NCBI GenBank assembly: GCA_041689995.1
Contig: JBDNFD010000070.1
Location: 3,356 to 67,355 of the forward strand
DNA from: DASSWG01 sp041689995
Lineage (GTDB): Bacteria > Bacteroidota > Bacteroidia > Flavobacteriales > Flavobacteriaceae
Length of the DNA: 64,000 nt
Direction of reading: 5' to 3'
The notes beneath the pieces are model-generated. The model was not told where the DNA came from. It searched no databases and worked only from the letters and a program-made list of their open reading frames with translations. Numbering within the stretch: the stretch's first letter is position 1; the number at the start of each line of letters is the position of its first letter. Positions 18,507 to 26,396 of the stretch are shown here, one piece after another. A program made the translations under genes and the position numbers.

Positions 18507-19552
18507 TCTACTTGATTATTAAAAATTACATCCATTTTCTCTAAAACTTTATTTGGTTCTATCGTTCGCATCACATTTTCGTAACCTGTAAAATCTTTGT
18601 TCCCATAAATGGAGGTTGGAAGGTACGGAAATTGCTTTAAATCGGGCAAAATTTGATTTTCAAGCGATTGCCCAAAAGGAGCAAAACCAGCAAAAGGATG
18701 CGTGGCGCCCCAGAGTGTGATGACGGGAATTTGAAAGATTGCCGCCAAATGTGCATTTCCGCTGTCCATGGAAATCATCAGGTCCAAACTAGCGATCAGG
18801 TTTAATTCTTCTTTAAAGCTCAATTTTTCAACTACGGAAATCACGTTTTGGTATTTGGACTCCAGATTGTTGCAAATTTCTTTTTCTTCTTTTCCCCCGC
18901 CGAATAACAGAATCTTATATTTTTCCGTTCCGTCCAATTTCGAGATGACTTCTTCCATTAAATCCAGCGGGTACATTTTTGTGGAATATGCCGCAAATGG
19001 AGCTATTCCTATCCATTTAAAAGAATCTTTTTTCACCAGTTGAAGTACATGTTCCATTAAATGTGGCCTATCTATTTCTATTTTAGAGGACAAATAAATA
19101 GGAAACCCCAGCGCTTTAAAGACTTCTGCATATCGTTCATGCGTTGTTTTTAACCGATGAATCTTCTTTGGACCGAATTTTGTCAACTCCTTTTTTTCTT
19201 TTCTGCCTTTATCGATGGCGGCGCAAGGAATTCCAAAAAAGAAGAAGAAACCCCGCAATATTTTAGCCCGTAGCACATTGTGGAGATCGGCGACATAATT
19301 GAATTTCTTTGTTTTTAGTTCGAAAGCCAGTTTCCACAATCCGAAAAAACCATTATAAGTATTTTTCACATCTGCACCAAAAACCGTAATCTGTGGATTT
19401 CCCTCAAAAAGTGGTGCAAAAGAAGCTTTGGTGAGCACGGTTATTTTCAGTTCTGGTAAAGCTTTTGTCAACCGTTCCAGCACTGGAACCGTCATGGCCA
19501 CATCGCCCATGGCCGAAAACCGGATTACCAAAAGGTGAGCGGGTTTGTGCAT
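18503..19552 (-). CDS. Glycosyltransferase family 9 (heptosyltransferase-like)
   Basis: A 349-residue GT-B fold enzyme of family GT9, which moves ADP-heptose or a related sugar onto lipid A-core. Motifs: N-terminal LLVIRFSAMGDVAMTVPVL and C-terminal LDLMISMDSGNAHLAAIFQI followed by LWGATHPFAGFAPFG, the nucleotide-sugar binding region. It follows a DUF4254 gene by 91 bp, a pairing often seen in Bacteroidota, and overlaps the asparaginase gene by 4 bp. The exact sugar and acceptor are not clear; heptosyltransferase is the family norm rather than something shown here. Confidence 0.9.
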   Translation of the reverse strand: MHKPAHLLVIRFSAMGDVAMTVPVLERLTKALPELKITVLTKASFAPLFEGNPQITVFGADVKNTYNGFFGLWKLAFELKTKKFNYVADLHNVLRAKILRGFFFFFGIPCAAIDKGRKEKKELTKFGPKKIHRLKTTHERYAEVFKALGFPIYLSSKIEIDRPHLMEHVLQLVKKDSFKWIGIAPFAAYSTKMYPLDLMEEVISKLDGTEKYKILLFGGGKEEKEICNNLESKYQNVISVVEKLSFKEELNLIASLDLMISMDSGNAHLAAIFQIPVITLWGATHPFAGFAPFGQSLENQILPDLKQFPYLPTSIYGNKDFTGYENVMRTIEPNKVLEKMDVIFNNQVE

Positions 19553-19643
19553 ATTTTTGGTATATTGAAAATTCGATCTTTCCCAACAGATTACGCCGAT
19601 TTCAAAGCCGTCGCTTATAACTAATTTAGTCGATTTTTAGAAG

Positions 19644-20252
19644 CTATTTCGATTTCCGCAAAACCGGGTTCAATTCGTCGTCATTGTACATTTTCATTTG
19701 TTTATATACTTTCATGTACTTATCGCCACGGTCGATATCATCCAAAAGTTGATCGATGGCCATGCTTAAATCCACGCGTTGTTGTAGCAGGGTTTCCAGC
19801 TTTGTTTGGCAGTTTGAGCGATGCGATTCGGAAGCTTCTTCGCGGTTGGCCTCTTCGTTCATATGGTAAACTTTCAAAGCCAAAATGGACAAACGATCCA
19901 CGCCCCACGCCGGACTTTCGGTGTTGATGGTGGCATTTTCTTTCGGCGTTACATTTTGAAAGCTTTGCAAAAAATAACTGTCGATATATTCCACCATGTC
20001 GGTACGATCTTGGTTGGAAGCATCAATTTTGCGCTTTAAAGCCAATGCAGAAACCGGATCGATTTCCGGGTCGCGGATGATATCTTCATAATGCCATTGG
20101 ACGGTGTCGATCCAGCATTTTCGGTATAACAAATGGTTCAATAAATCTTCCTTTTCGTCATACGGATTTTTAAACTCTTGGTTCACGCTATCCCGTTTGT
20201 GGTATTTTTCAATGGCTTCCTGAAAAATATGGTTTGCTTTATCTGAAAACAT
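19644..20252 (-). CDS. DUF4254 domain protein
   Basis: A 202-residue helical soluble protein with no signal peptide. The pattern LLYRKCWIDTVQWHYEDIIRD, then SPAWGVDRLSILALKVYHM, fits DUF4254, a family of unknown function commonly located beside GT9 glycosyltransferases in Bacteroidota. The same arrangement occurs here with GT9 immediately downstream on the same strand. A role connected with lipopolysaccharide or core sugar assembly is a context guess. Confidence 0.85.
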   Translation of the reverse strand: MFSDKANHIFQEAIEKYHKRDSVNQEFKNPYDEKEDLLNHLLYRKCWIDTVQWHYEDIIRDPEIDPVSALALKRKIDASNQDRTDMVEYIDSYFLQSFQNVTPKENATINTESPAWGVDRLSILALKVYHMNEEANREEASESHRSNCQTKLETLLQQRVDLSMAIDQLLDDIDRGDKYMKVYKQMKMYNDDELNPVLRKSK

Positions 20253-20345
20253 AGTTCTTTCAATTAGATGTAAGTTGCGATGTAAATATAATTATTTAAG
20301 CTTATAAAAACACTGCGGATTTTAACATAGCTAATAATCAGTTGG

Positions 20346-21356
20346 TTATTTCTCTTTCTTCGACTTTTTCAAAATATGTAAAAATTCCGTAGTGTTACTT
20401 GCGATATGATTTCTATTTTCGGTTTTGTCAGCCTTAAAACGCTGATATTCTTTTGTCTCCAAATGATAATCTCCATATTTGGACATAATTCCCCTGATTG
20501 TTTCCGGTGACATTAAGCCTTCATTATTATAACTTAAAAAAATATATCGGAACCGGGCGGATTTTATCAGATTTTCAAATTCGGTTTCCACCTTTCCTTT
20601 TTGGCAATAGGCCGATCTGTAATATTCCCGCAACCCCGTTTTCCCTTTTGGTTGAAAATCATCGTATTTGGCGATGGTGTTCAATAAATGATAATTCGCC
20701 CCATATTGGCGCGCGTTGTAAGGTGGATCCAAATACAAAATATTACCCGAAATCTTTCTGATTAAAGAATTGGCGTCTTCCCGATAAACTTCATGACTAT
20801 TTTCAGTTTCCGCAAAAAATGCAGGTCGAATCGCAAGGGTTTTCCCCGCGGTAGCTTTGATATTTTTTAAAAATGCGCCGTAAACCGAGGCTGTGTTCGC
20901 CACTTTATCCGCACTTTCCAAAAGGGAAGCCAACAGGAAAAAATAGAGATTTTCGTTTATTTTTCCTTCCTTTTTCCAGCTTTCAATTTCCTGCCGCGCC
21001 GCATCAATTTTTTGTCCGTTTTTTTCGTTGAAATACAAGCGTTCCGCTTCACCGTTTTCAGAAAATTGATTGAAAATCATTCCTTTTTTTCCTTTTAGTT
21101 CGTTCAGTTGCTCCAAAAATAGTTGGTATTCCAACCGCCGGTGGTTTCCGATATAATTTTTCTGCAATACATAACTGTAGTATTCCACATCATTGGCGAT
21201 CACCTTTTTCACAATGGGTTTGAAGTTGCGGCCCACAATGCCAGTTCCCGCAAAAAGATCGCAAAAAACGAGCTGGTCCAAAGGCGCGGAAACCGTCTGG
21301 GAAACCACCTGTTTAATCCAGGTGGAAAGTTTGTTTTTGGAGCCGATATAGTTCAT
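20346..21356 (-). CDS. D12-class (Dam-like) adenine-N6 DNA methyltransferase
   Basis: A 336-residue methylase. SAM-binding motifs near the N-terminus are NYIGSKNKL and CDLFAGTGIVG (motif I, about residue 32-42), and the catalytic motif IV is DPPY at residues 210-213, in the alpha order typical of D12-class adenine methylases. Its start overlaps the stop codon of the upstream restriction-enzyme candidate by 4 bp (ATGA), so the pair should be co-translated. The modified sequence cannot be read from the protein. Modification that protects the host from the adjacent endonuclease is the natural role. Confidence 0.9.
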   Translation of the reverse strand: MNYIGSKNKLSTWIKQVVSQTVSAPLDQLVFCDLFAGTGIVGRNFKPIVKKVIANDVEYYSYVLQKNYIGNHRRLEYQLFLEQLNELKGKKGMIFNQFSENGEAERLYFNEKNGQKIDAARQEIESWKKEGKINENLYFFLLASLLESADKVANTASVYGAFLKNIKATAGKTLAIRPAFFAETENSHEVYREDANSLIRKISGNILYLDPPYNARQYGANYHLLNTIAKYDDFQPKGKTGLREYYRSAYCQKGKVETEFENLIKSARFRYIFLSYNNEGLMSPETIRGIMSKYGDYHLETKEYQRFKADKTENRNHIASNTTEFLHILKKSKKEK

Positions 21357-21991
21357 TTAATTGCCCAAATTATGCCTGAAACTGCTTTGTTGGTAGGGAA
21401 TTCCAAGGTTCTTAATTTTGAAGCCTCAAAGGTAGCCACATAATTCAAAATTATGGATTTTAACCAAGTGATTTCCGACTTCAATTTCCAGTGCTCGCCA
21501 TCTTGGGCATGAACGATGAGGAAAAGTCGATTTTCTAAATGTTTTCTGCTTTGTTGACTTTGATTTTTGTACAGCCAATAGAGCAATTCTTCTTCATGGT
21601 TTTGCGCGTAGAGAATTGTTTGTCGGAATCCTTTGGGGAAAACGGAGGTTTTATGATCGAAATTTATCCCAAACAAATTGAAATCGACCAAGCGATCTTT
21701 TTGGTTCAAGGCCGGTTCGATTCCGTCTATTTCAGTAAAAATACGCTCCACGGCCATGGCGCTCCAGAAATTGTACCAGCGATTTGCCGCATATTGAAAA
21801 AATTCCCTTTTCTTGAAATGCTCGGTTTCTACTTTGTGTTTTACTATTTCAATCAATTCTTCCCAAGTCGCTGTTTCATAGATAAAACGCGTGTGCCGAT
21901 CCCAAATATCGTTCTGTTTTTTGCCCCAACTATAGGAATATTTACAGCGGTACTGCAATTGGGTTTCAATATTTTCGAGAGAAAACTGCAC
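21353..21991 (-). CDS. Putative type II restriction endonuclease
   Basis: A 212-residue protein encoded just upstream of, and overlapping, the adenine methylase. I did not match it to a named restriction-enzyme family. It has a plausible PD-(D/E)XK core: E82, D103 (RLVDFNLFG) and D112-H-K114 (NFDHKTSVFP), in the order and spacing expected. The start is a GTG at 21991; an in-frame TGA lies just upstream and no earlier ATG exists, and the next internal Met would remove the first 78 residues. The gene context makes a restriction nuclease the best reading; the recognition site is unknown. Confidence 0.72.
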   Translation of the reverse strand: MQFSLENIETQLQYRCKYSYSWGKKQNDIWDRHTRFIYETATWEELIEIVKHKVETEHFKKREFFQYAANRWYNFWSAMAVERIFTEIDGIEPALNQKDRLVDFNLFGINFDHKTSVFPKGFRQTILYAQNHEEELLYWLYKNQSQQSRKHLENRLFLIVHAQDGEHWKLKSEITWLKSIILNYVATFEASKLRTLEFPTNKAVSGIIWAIK

Positions 21992-22204
21992 GATTAAACT
22001 GACTGATCAATAATTCGGCTTACAAATTATGCTTTTTTTAATTAATATTAAACCAGAAATTCCTAATTCGGCCGAATTGCATAACAGAATTCAATTTCAT
22101 ATAAATCCAGCTTCATAAACAATTTGTCCTTTTTTCACAGGATTACGATATCATTTAAACGTATAATTAGTTTGAAAACAACACGTGTATCAACAATAAT
22201 TTCT

Positions 22205-22212
22205 TATTTTTG
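22205..22212 (+). promoter_or_regulatory. -7 promoter box of the first PIN-toxin module
   Basis: TATTTTTG matches TAnnTTTG exactly and lies 27 bp before the antitoxin start codon. No TTG is seen at the normal -33 spacing. The gap from 21992 to here is AT-rich and shows no gene. Confidence 0.45.
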
Positions 22213-22239
22213 TTTTATAAATCCTTAAGTGATAAAGAA

Positions 22240-22491
22240 ATGAATACCAAACTCACTTTGACCATAGAACAAGAAATTATCAAAAAGGCTAAAGAATACG
22301 CTAAAGATAGAAACAGGAGTTTATCCAATATTATTGAAAATTATTTGAAGATTCTGACAAAAGAAGAAATATCCAAGAATTCAAACAAACTAAATCCAAT
22401 CGTAAAATCTTTAAAGGGTTCTTTTAAAATGCCAAAAAATATGGATTATAAAAAAGAACTTAGAAACCGATTAGAAGAAAAATACTCATAA
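22240..22491 (+). CDS. Antitoxin, DUF6364 family
   Basis: An 83-residue basic protein. The N-terminal MNTKLTLTIEQEIIKKAKEY and RNRSLSNIIENYL resemble a ribbon-helix-helix, followed by a flexible C-terminal region (LNPIVKSLKGSFKMP) that probably binds the toxin; this is the layout of DUF6364 antitoxins. I chose the ATG at 22240 because the frame upstream only offers a non-ATG start inside the promoter box. The stop codon overlaps the toxin's ATG by one base. It should repress its own operon and neutralise the PIN protein. Confidence 0.85.
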   Translation: MNTKLTLTIEQEIIKKAKEYAKDRNRSLSNIIENYLKILTKEEISKNSNKLNPIVKSLKGSFKMPKNMDYKKELRNRLEEKYS

Positions 22492-22913
22492 TGGACAATG
22501 TTTTAATCGACACCGATGTACTATTGGATTTCTTTTTTGACCGTGCACCTTTTTCCAAATTTGCAACCGAAATTTTAAACCATTGCGAGGAGAAAAAAAT
22601 AAACGGATTCGCCACTCCCGTTATAATCTGCAATGTTTATTATTTATTACGAAAAGCAGCAAAACATCAACTGATAATAGAAAAAATAAAACAGCTTTTA
22701 AACCTAATAGAAATTATCGAAATGGATAAAGAAACTGTTTTAGAAGCTCTTAATTCAGAATTTAAAGATTTTGAAGATGCATTACAAAACTTTTCTGCCA
22801 TTCAAAATGGAAAAATAAATATTATTCTGACCAGAAATATAAAAGATTATAGGAAAAGTAATTTGGCAGTATTGACGCCAGAAACATATTTGAGAGGAAA
22901 AGCCAGTGTATAA
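22491..22913 (+). CDS. PIN-domain ribonuclease toxin (VapC-like), module 1
   Basis: A 140-residue PIN-domain protein. The acidic active-site residues are in LIDTDVLLDFF near the N-terminus and DFEDALQ (about residues 94-100), with a further conserved TRNIKDY near the end. PIN toxins cleave RNA, often tRNA or rRNA. It starts on the last base of the antitoxin gene. This is the first of two PIN modules in tandem; the two toxins are not close relatives (module 2 has IDTDILSYYL and DDIDLFIAG). Confidence 0.88.
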   Translation: MDNVLIDTDVLLDFFFDRAPFSKFATEILNHCEEKKINGFATPVIICNVYYLLRKAAKHQLIIEKIKQLLNLIEIIEMDKETVLEALNSEFKDFEDALQNFSAIQNGKINIILTRNIKDYRKSNLAVLTPETYLRGKASV

Positions 22914-22943
22914 TAATCTATATAAAAATAGTGGTTTTAATCC

Positions 22944-22974
22944 CTAAAAATGAAAAAACAAACATAAACTTAAA
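22944..22974 (+). repeat. Left copy of a 31-bp direct repeat flanking PIN module 2
   Basis: Begins CTAAAAATG and ends CATAAACTTAAA. It matches 23729-23759 in 30 of 31 positions (A at 22954 against C at 23739). The two copies lie on either side of the second toxin-antitoxin module, 785 bp apart. Between this copy and the module there is about 90 bp with no gene. Confidence 0.75.
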
Positions 22975-23041
22975 TCCGGACAAGCACATCTTGCAAATGC
23001 GAAACCTGAAGGTTTAAATAGATTATTGAAGAATAATTTGG

Positions 23042-23049
23042 TATTTTTG
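23042..23049 (+). promoter_or_regulatory. -7 promoter box of PIN module 2
   Basis: TATTTTTG, an exact TAnnTTTG match, 16 bp before the antitoxin ATG at 23066. The leader would be about 10 nt. Confidence 0.45.
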
Positions 23050-23065
23050 AAGAAAGTAAAGAACT

Positions 23066-23302
23066 ATGGTTACAGATACTCAAATACGAAACCAACTTCT
23101 TAGAAGGATAAAAAGGATTCCTACCGATAAACTCAAGGAATTAAATGACTTTGTTTCACAATTAGAAGAAGCCACCAACAGGAAGGATAAAATCCTCTCA
23201 TTTGCTGGGGCTTGGGAACACATCGATAGCAGTTTGTTTATAGAATTTACAGATAACCTGATTGCGAAAAGAGAGCGGAATAGAAGGAGAATAAATGGAT
23301 AG
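23066..23302 (+). CDS. Small antitoxin (VapB-like), module 2
   Basis: A 78-residue charged protein. The N-terminal half (IRNQLLRRIKRIPTDKLKEL, then NDFVSQLEEATNRKD) resembles the helical antitoxins related to DUF2281, followed by a linker and a basic tail (RERNRRRING). It overlaps the PIN toxin gene by 8 bp. The antitoxin role comes mainly from this position. It lies inside the pair of 31-bp direct repeats. Confidence 0.78.
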   Translation: MVTDTQIRNQLLRRIKRIPTDKLKELNDFVSQLEEATNRKDKILSFAGAWEHIDSSLFIEFTDNLIAKRERNRRRING

Positions 23303-23705
23303 AGCACTTATTGACACGGATATACTTTCCTATTACCTTAGAGGATATCTTGCTGTAGTAGGGAATTTTGAGAAATATCTGAACCATTATGATATTCTTG
23401 AAATCAGCCTGATAACTTACTACGAAATTATAAGTGGATTATTGGCAAAAAACGCTTTTAAACAGTTGCATATATTTGAAATATTTATTTCGGACTGCAT
23501 TATTGTTCCGCTAACCGAGAAATCAGCTGAAATTTCAGCCGAAATATACTCAACCCTCAGACAATCTGGAAATACAATTGATGATATTGACCTATTCATA
23601 GCAGGAATAGCCATTGAAAACGGAATGATCTTGGTAACAAATAACGACAAACATTTTGGCAAAATTCCTGGACTGAAAACAGAAAACTGGAAAATTCAAA
23701 AATAA
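23295..23705 (+). CDS. PIN-domain ribonuclease toxin (VapC), module 2
   Basis: A 136-residue PIN protein with the VapC pattern: LIDTDILSYYLRG at the N-terminus, the conserved Glu in TYYEIISGLL, and the C-terminal acidic cluster IDDIDLFIAGIAI followed by LVTNNDKHFGKIPGL. This is close to VapC/FitB-type toxins that cut initiator tRNA or similar RNAs. It ends 23 bp before the right-hand 31-bp direct repeat. It is a complete ORF with no sign of decay. Confidence 0.9.
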   Translation: MDRALIDTDILSYYLRGYLAVVGNFEKYLNHYDILEISLITYYEIISGLLAKNAFKQLHIFEIFISDCIIVPLTEKSAEISAEIYSTLRQSGNTIDDIDLFIAGIAIENGMILVTNNDKHFGKIPGLKTENWKIQK

Positions 23706-23728
23706 AATATGGACTGGAAAAGTCATCT

Positions 23729-23759
23729 CTAAAAATGACAAAACAAACATAAACTTAAA
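23729..23759 (+). repeat. Right copy of the 31-bp direct repeat flanking PIN module 2
   Basis: Partner of 22944-22974, same orientation, one mismatch. It lies 23 bp after the PIN toxin stop codon. About 75 bp of unassigned sequence separate it from the end of sufD. Confidence 0.75.
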
Positions 23760-23833
23760 GTTCAGTAAAAATCTGAAAAGTCAGTTCGTAAAAACCACTT
23801 CCTCAGCATAAAATAAAGAAAAATCAAAAATTC

Positions 23834-25147
23834 CTACAAATCAAATCCTAATTCCACGCCCAATTTCAATGCAATTTGTTTGTTGATGCGCTTTTTGATT
23901 TCAGGAATTTTCACACTTGCCAAAATGTTGTTTGAAAATGCGTACATCAACAACGCCCGCGCTTCTTTGGTAGCGATCCCTCTTGATTTCAAGTAAAATA
24001 ACGCTTCTTCATCTAACTGGCCAATGGTGCAACCATGGCTACATTTCACGTCATCCGCAAAAATTTTAAGTTCTGGTTTCGAATTGATGGATGCTGAATC
24101 ATCTACCAAGATATTGTTGTTGCTTTGATAAGCATTGGTTTTTTGTGCTTTTCTGTCCACCAAGACTTTTCCGTTGAAAACACCGCTAGAATGCTCAGCA
24201 AAAATTCCTTTGTAATCTTGGTGACTTTCACAATTTGGTTCCATATGGTGCACCAAAGTATTGTGGTCCACATGTTGCTTTCCTTCAATAATCGTAACCC
24301 CTTTTAAAGTCGATTCGGCGCGTTCTCCTTTTTGATAGAAATCGAGGTTGTTTCGCGTCAACTTTCCGCCGAAGGAAAAAGTGTGCACCGAGCAATTGCT
24401 TTCTTGTTGCTGTTCAACAAAAGTACTGTCAATCAGTGAAGCGTTGTTCCTGTCGTTTTGTATTTTATAATAATCAACCATCGCCCGTTTTTGGGCAAAA
24501 ATTTCGGTAACGGAATTGGTCAATACCGGATTGTCCGTAAGACTTTGGTGGCGTTCGATGATCTGCACGTGTGAATTTTCTCCAACAACGATCAAATTTC
24601 GGGGTTGAATCATTAATGCCGGATCGTTCCCTGTGGCAAAATTGATAATCTGAATGGGTTTATCGGCCATTGTGTTCTTTGGAATGTTGATAAACGCACC
24701 TTCATGCGCAAAAGCTGTGTTAAGGGAAGTAAGGCTGTTCTGTGGAGCAATTTTATTGAAATATTGATCGATGACGGCCTTGTATTTGGGTTTTGTAAGT
24801 GCGGCGGAAATCAAACAAGCATCGATTTTTTCATGCGTGGTTTCCGAAAGATGGGAAGCATAAATCCCGTCTAAAAAAACAATTTTACAGGTATCGATAT
24901 CATGGATAAAATACTTCATGATATTCTTGTATTCCAAAGCTTCTTCCTTTTTCGGGAAAAGGCTGTAATTTTCCTTCAGAATTCTGTTCAGCGAAGTGTA
25001 TTTCCAATCTTCTTCTTTTTTAGTGGGAAAACCGGTCGCTTCAAAAAACTTCATGGCCTCGTTGCGCACGTTATGAATATCAAAATTCAAATCCACATGT
25101 TCCTCAAAAGCCAAAAATGATGAAATGAGTTTCTCTTTTAATTCCAT
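23834..25147 (-). CDS. sufD: Fe-S cluster assembly scaffold subunit SufD
   Basis: Full-length SufD (437 residues), the partner of SufB in the SufBC2D complex that builds Fe-S clusters. Family signatures are EDWKYTSL near the N-terminus, the beta-helix core, and the C-terminal ADDVKCSHGCTIGQLDEEAL block carrying the conserved Cys and His. It is the only complete core gene of this operon: sufC just upstream is broken in three ways and sufB has a stop codon. The usual next gene, sufS, is absent; PIN modules occupy that position. The start codon lies directly after the end of a 7-bp repeat array. Without SufB and SufC from another locus it could not work. Confidence 0.95.
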   Translation of the reverse strand: MELKEKLISSFLAFEEHVDLNFDIHNVRNEAMKFFEATGFPTKKEEDWKYTSLNRILKENYSLFPKKEEALEYKNIMKYFIHDIDTCKIVFLDGIYASHLSETTHEKIDACLISAALTKPKYKAVIDQYFNKIAPQNSLTSLNTAFAHEGAFINIPKNTMADKPIQIINFATGNDPALMIQPRNLIVVGENSHVQIIERHQSLTDNPVLTNSVTEIFAQKRAMVDYYKIQNDRNNASLIDSTFVEQQQESNCSVHTFSFGGKLTRNNLDFYQKGERAESTLKGVTIIEGKQHVDHNTLVHHMEPNCESHQDYKGIFAEHSSGVFNGKVLVDRKAQKTNAYQSNNNILVDDSASINSKPELKIFADDVKCSHGCTIGQLDEEALFYLKSRGIATKEARALLMYAFSNNILASVKIPEIKKRINKQIALKLGVELGFDL

Positions 25148-25149
25148 TT

Positions 25150-25217
25150 GTTAGTGTTATGCGTTAGAAGTTAAGTGTTATGTGTAAGGTATTATTTTAA
25201 GTATTATGTGTTATGTT
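25150..25217. repeat. Degenerate 7-bp array, sufD-proximal arm around four-helix-bundle gene 1
   Basis: GTTAGT, GTTATGC, GTTAGAA, GTTAAGT, GTTATGT, GTAAGGT follow each other with a 7-bp period from 25150, weakening towards 25217 (GTATTAT, GTGTTAT). The unit is GTTAnnn on the plus strand. It fills the space between the four-helix-bundle stop codon and the sufD start codon and is inverted relative to the array at 25630-25664. Confidence 0.75.
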
Positions 25218-25221
25218 TTTT

Positions 25222-25605
25222 TTATGAGGATTGGGATTTGGCTTTTTTCAGATAATTGATGTAACCATTTAAAATTGCTTTTGTTTTTTCAAATTGCTTT
25301 CTAAAATCCATTACAACTTCTTGGTCAATATATCCCTCATCTTCTGCGGTTAATACTTGATTTAAAGATTCACAAAGCGAACCTCTTGCAACTCTGCAAA
25401 ATTGAATATTTTCTTGATGATTGAACCTTCCATAGCCTTCGGAAATATTATCTCCGACAGAGCGAGATGAGCGTTTGAGTTGACTTTTCAATGCATATTT
25501 TTCTTCATCGGGAAATTTGGAAAGAATGTTCTTGGAAACAAATATCCGTAATTCCCTTGCAGCTTTCCAACATTCCAAATCTTCAAAAGATTTTATAGTT
25601 CCCAT
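25222..25605 (-). CDS. Four helix bundle protein (23S rRNA IVS / S23 family), copy 1
   Basis: A 127-residue helical protein of the family first found as the ORF inside 23S rRNA intervening sequences. Signatures: IKSFEDLECWKAARELRIFV, the central SSRSVGDNISEGYGR, and SLCESLNQVLTAEDEGYI. The family folds as a four-helix bundle and is related to the Avd protein of diversity-generating retroelements; its function is not established, though nucleic-acid binding is likely from its basic surface. It sits between sufC and sufD, bracketed by inverted 7-bp arrays. It is not part of the suf pathway, so it looks like an inserted element that keeps the operon's reading direction. Confidence 0.9.
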   Translation of the reverse strand: MGTIKSFEDLECWKAARELRIFVSKNILSKFPDEEKYALKSQLKRSSRSVGDNISEGYGRFNHQENIQFCRVARGSLCESLNQVLTAEDEGYIDQEVVMDFRKQFEKTKAILNGYINYLKKAKSQSS

Positions 25606-25629
25606 TTTATACAGAGTAGGTTAACAGTT

Positions 25630-25664
25630 GTCTAACACCTAACCTTTAACATCTAACTTATAAC
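25630..25664. repeat. Degenerate 7-bp array, sufC-proximal arm around four-helix-bundle gene 1
   Basis: Five heptads on the plus strand: GTCTAAC, ACCTAAC, CTTTAAC, ATCTAAC, TTATAAC. On the minus strand the unit reads GTTAnnn, the same as the plus-strand unit of 25150-25217, so the two arrays are inverted. The last codons and the stop of the broken sufC frame (25639) fall inside it, so the array has replaced the normal C-terminus of SufC. Confidence 0.75.
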
Positions 25665-26317
25665 TTTCGCCCGTTTTCAGCCAATCATATCCTTTTTCCT
25701 CCAATTCATTTGCCAACTCCTTTCCACCGGATTTTACTATTTTTCCATCCAAAAGTACATGTACATGATCGGGAACGATGTAGTTCAGTAAGCGTTGGTA
25801 GTGCGTGATCACAATCACGGCGTTCTCACTGCTTTGCAAACGGTTCACACCATCGGCAACAATTCATAGCGCGTCAATATCCAAACCGGAATCGGTTTCG
25901 TCCAAAATTGCAAGCTTGGGTTCGAGCATGGCCATTTGGAAAATTTCATTACGTTTTTTTTCGCCCCCAGAAAATCCTTCGTTCAAGAATCGGGACAGAA
26001 ATTTTCTATCAATTGCCAATAATTCGGATTTGTCACGAATTTTTTTCAACATTTCGTTGGCGGGCATATCTGGCAATCCTTGGGCTTTTCTGGTTTCATT
26101 GATAGCCGTTCTCATAAAGTTTGTTACGGTGACCCCCAGGAATTTCCACTGGATATTGGAAAGAAAGGAAAACTCCTTTATGTGCTCGTTCTTCTGTGGC
26201 CAATTCTGAAATATCCTCATTTTCAAAAAGGATTTCCCCTGCATTTACTTCCAAATTAATTCCTTTCAATATTTCCTTTCCTTCCACGCTAGCGTGCAAA
26301 TTCTTTATTTTAAGCAT
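25639..26317 (-). pseudogene. sufC: sufC pseudogene (SUF ATPase), three inactivating lesions
   Basis: Remnant of the ABC-type ATPase SufC (normally about 250 residues). Lesions in order: an in-frame deletion joins LEVNAG directly to EILFENEDISEL, removing about 32 residues including the whole Walker A P-loop; after VEIPG a run of five Gs carries one extra G, shifting the frame (VTVTNFMRTA continues in another frame); and DSGLDIDAL is followed by TGA where an Arg codon (CGA) is expected, with IVADGVNRLQSS continuing beyond. The signature FSGGEKKRNE and Walker B AILDETDSGLD remain. The C-terminus after GYDWLK runs into the 7-bp array. Loss of the P-loop alone abolishes ATPase activity, so this is a true pseudogene. 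Confidence 0.93.
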
Positions 26318-26396
26318 TTTTTGTTTGTTTTTGGTCTGTTCACAGCCTCAAAACCTTTTGGTCTTGAATGTAAATTTCTCTTTTACTGAAGTTTTT

